DNA of 5,882 nt from positions 1-5,882 of the forward strand of contig DAOUUR010000168.1 of the NCBI GenBank assembly GCA_030668045.1, read 5' to 3'. The notes below the pieces were generated by a model. It did not search any database and was not told the DNA's origin. It saw only the letters and a list, made by a program, of their open reading frames with translations. Position numbers and translations under genes: made by a program. Source of the DNA: a bacterium. Lineage in GTDB: Bacteria > Zixibacteria > MSB-5A5 > GN15 > FEB-12. The number at the start of each line of letters is the position of its first letter. Position 1 is the first letter of the stretch. Below are positions 4,123 to 5,882 of the stretch, piece after piece.

Positions 4123-5882
4123 TCACGCTCCGGCATCATTGACTCGGTCGGTTGCATTCCGGGTTATGCTGGTTGGATAACCGACATGTTTCAGGAGTGC
4201 GATTGCATTCCTGGTTGTAGATGAACCGGGGTGCAGTTTGTAATCAAATGCCAGTCCCTCTTCACCTACTTCTTCCTGAAAATGAATATTCTGATACTCA
4301 TGACTAAGTGTTTCACTCAACTTCAAATCATGGGTTGCCACCAGTACAAAATCCTTCTTGTTTGCAAGATATCTAAGAACCTCAATGGATACCGCGTGGC
4401 GTTCAACAGAATTTGTACCCCTGAATATTTCATCCAATAGAAACAGATGAGTAGCATCGGATTCTGATGCTCTTATGAGTCTGAGGATTGATTCAACCTC
4501 GGCCATGAAATAGCTTTTTCCCAATAGGAGGTTGTCCTCTCGCATCATTGATGAAATGACTCGAACAAGCGGCCCTTCATATTCCTTTGCCATACACGTA
4601 TTGATTGTCTGGGAGAGAATGGCATTGACGGCCATTGTCTTGATAAAAGTAGTCTTACCGGCCATATTTGAACCGGTAACAATGTAATCTGGAGTATCAA
4701 ATTCAAAGGAATTAGAGACGGGGTCGCGCAGTAGCGGATTGTAGGCGCCATTGACGCGGTACCGTTTTGCATCAGCGGTGAACGACGGACGGCAGAAAGT
4801 GTCATGGTCCATACGAAAAGAAGCAACCGCAATCATGGCATCCAAATATCCCACCATATTGTAGAGACTTCTCAGCTCTTCCACGTGGTGTTTGATTCTA
4901 TTGATTGCTGAATAGAAACCAGAGACGTCCCACAGGAAGTATATATTCAGATATTCCATGACTCCAAGTGAATCTTCAAATTGCAAAGCGCATACTATCT
5001 TTTCAATGATCCTGGTTCCTTCCAGGTTACTCTTCAGCGTACTCCGAACACCGGCTATCTCATCGTCTTTCAAGGTGGAGAGCTCTCTTGCAGCACCAAT
5101 CAGAATTCCGAGATACTGAAATGAGTAGAGGAAGATATCGACCCTTCGTTTCACATAAAGTCGAATCGCAAGATTAACAAGGAAAACTCCAATTAGTATG
5201 GTGAAGTGCAGGAAACCGAACACGACCAGCAGAAGGGCCAGAATGGAACCGGCACTCAGGACGGGCAGGTACTTCGCATAAGACGGTCTGTCGGGCAGAG
5301 GCTTCCATAGTAAGTATGGTAAGTACTTGGCGTTCATCTCTCCCAGACCTCGAATCGCACGTTGTACTTTTTCTCTCAGGTTTTGATCATTGGAGAAACG
5401 ATCAATTAGCCTTTCCCGATCTTCCAGTACTCCATTTTCGACAACCGGATGTTTCAGCATATGGAACAAGTATTGAGCGCCAGTTGGTGTCGTGGTGCGA
5501 TTTATTAGGGCGTAGATGTCATCAAAATCCAGATCGGCCCACGTATCTTCATCGACGGTGTAGGCGTGCTCAGGAGAGTCCGGGATGTTACACTCAAAGA
5601 GTATTCTTGCTGATTCGATATCCAATGCATTAGCGGGAATCTTGCCCCAGTCGTTTCGAAGTTGTGCCAGTTTCTTAGCCACGTCTCGCTGTCGCATCAG
5701 CAGGGAAAGAAGAACAACTACCAAAACCGCGCCGCAAATCAGGCCAATTATTGCGATTATAACCTCCCCCCTGGAATATACGTGTACAGCAGCGGCAGGC
5801 AATCTCCTGAGGACAGGTTTCCTGTCCCGTTGTCTGGCAACATCAGCATCCCAGTCCAATCTATCAAATTGGCGATTCAACA
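4123..5882 (-). CDS. MutS-related membrane ATPase (MutS domain V with membrane segments), open at window edge
   Basis: About 585 residues are visible. The C-terminal third is a MutS-type ATPase. Walker A is GSNMAGKTTFIKT (403-415), the MutS signature loop is SYFMAEVESILRLI (456-469), Walker B is LFLLDEIFRGTNS (479-491) with D483 and E484, and the following ATHD is at 515-518. NGAYNPLL (377-384) corresponds to the segment before the ATPase core in MutS. There is no mismatch-recognition domain I and no C-terminal Smr nuclease, so canonical mismatch repair is unlikely. Instead there is a hydrophobic segment at about 39-62 and a hydrophobic pair at about 206-240, placing it in the membrane with the ATPase probably cytoplasmic. 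The first visible start-type codon is TTG at 5880-5878. The preceding codon ends in TG at the window edge and could be the true ATG, GTG or TTG. The gene is more A+T-rich than its neighbours. Family is firm, role unknown. Confidence 0.88.
   Translation of the reverse strand, partial: LNRQFDRLDWDADVARQRDRKPVLRRLPAAAVHVYSRGEVIIAIIGLICGAVLVVVLLSLLMRQRDVAKKLAQLRNDWGKIPANALDIESARILFECNIPDSPEHAYTVDEDTWADLDFDDIYALINRTTTPTGAQYLFHMLKHPVVENGVLEDRERLIDRFSNDQNLREKVQRAIRGLGEMNAKYLPYLLWKPLPDRPSYAKYLPVLSAGSILALLLVVFGFLHFTILIGVFLVNLAIRLYVKRRVDIFLYSFQYLGILIGAARELSTLKDDEIAGVRSTLKSNLEGTRIIEKIVCALQFEDSLGVMEYLNIYFLWDVSGFYSAINRIKHHVEELRSLYNMVGYLDAMIAVASFRMDHDTFCRPSFTADAKRYRVNGAYNPLLRDPVSNSFEFDTPDYIVTGSNMAGKTTFIKTMAVNAILSQTINTCMAKEYEGPLVRVISSMMREDNLLLGKSYFMAEVESILRLIRASESDATHLFLLDEIFRGTNSVERHAVSIEVLRYLANKKDFVLVATHDLKLSETLSHEYQNIHFQEEVGEEGLAFDYKLHPGSSTTRNAIALLKHVGYPTSITRNATDRVNDAGA

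Noticed and set aside
2903..5882. A MutS-like/small membrane protein/AlkD defence system
   Set aside because: The gaps of about 100-120 bases, different base composition and lack of any effector or recognisable defence partner make a coordinated system unsupported from this sequence alone.

Overview
This is a bacterial chromosomal segment in which every gene I can support lies on the minus strand, so transcription runs from high to low coordinates. Overall composition is close to 50% G+C, with a more A+T-rich block at the right end. Bacterial features are clear: a class II lysyl-tRNA synthetase, a bacterial-type CoaD, Shine-Dalgarno sites and TTG starts. The mix of genes, including a small membrane protein of a type often auto-labelled 'bacteriophage holin', reminds me of candidate phyla around the FCB group such as Zixibacteria. 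That placement is a weak impression and not demonstrated here. I see no tRNA, rRNA, CRISPR array, insertion sequence or integrase.

Layout in the direction of transcription. (1) 5882-4123: a MutS-related membrane ATPase, open at the window edge. (2) 3999-3730: an 89-residue small membrane protein with a strong ribosome binding site. (3) 3631-2903: an AlkD-type DNA alkylation repair protein. (4) 2892-2595: a stretch without an intact gene that holds two adjoining open frames, probably one frameshifted gene. (5) 2542-2498: a hairpin directly followed by a good promoter candidate. (6) 2464-2096: a membrane-anchored ComEA-like helix-hairpin-helix protein. (7) 2102-1221: a PilM-like protein whose start overlaps the comEA-like stop. 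(8) 1153-635: coaD with a TTG start. (9) 614-1: the first 204 codons of lysS, cut by the window edge.

The left half looks like one operon, comEA-like/pilM-like/coaD/lysS: the first pair overlaps by 7 bases, and the gaps that follow are 67 and 20 bases. It joins a putative DNA-uptake or pilus-related pair to two housekeeping genes, for coenzyme A synthesis and lysine tRNA charging. The right half holds two proteins from DNA-repair superfamilies (MutS-like, AlkD) separated by the small membrane protein. Their gaps are about 100-120 bases, so they may be separate units. The most unusual points are the frameshifted open frame at 2595-2892, the divergent PilM-like protein coupled to ComEA, and the membrane MutS-like ATPase with its different base composition. 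I found no clear evidence of a wholly new multi-gene system.
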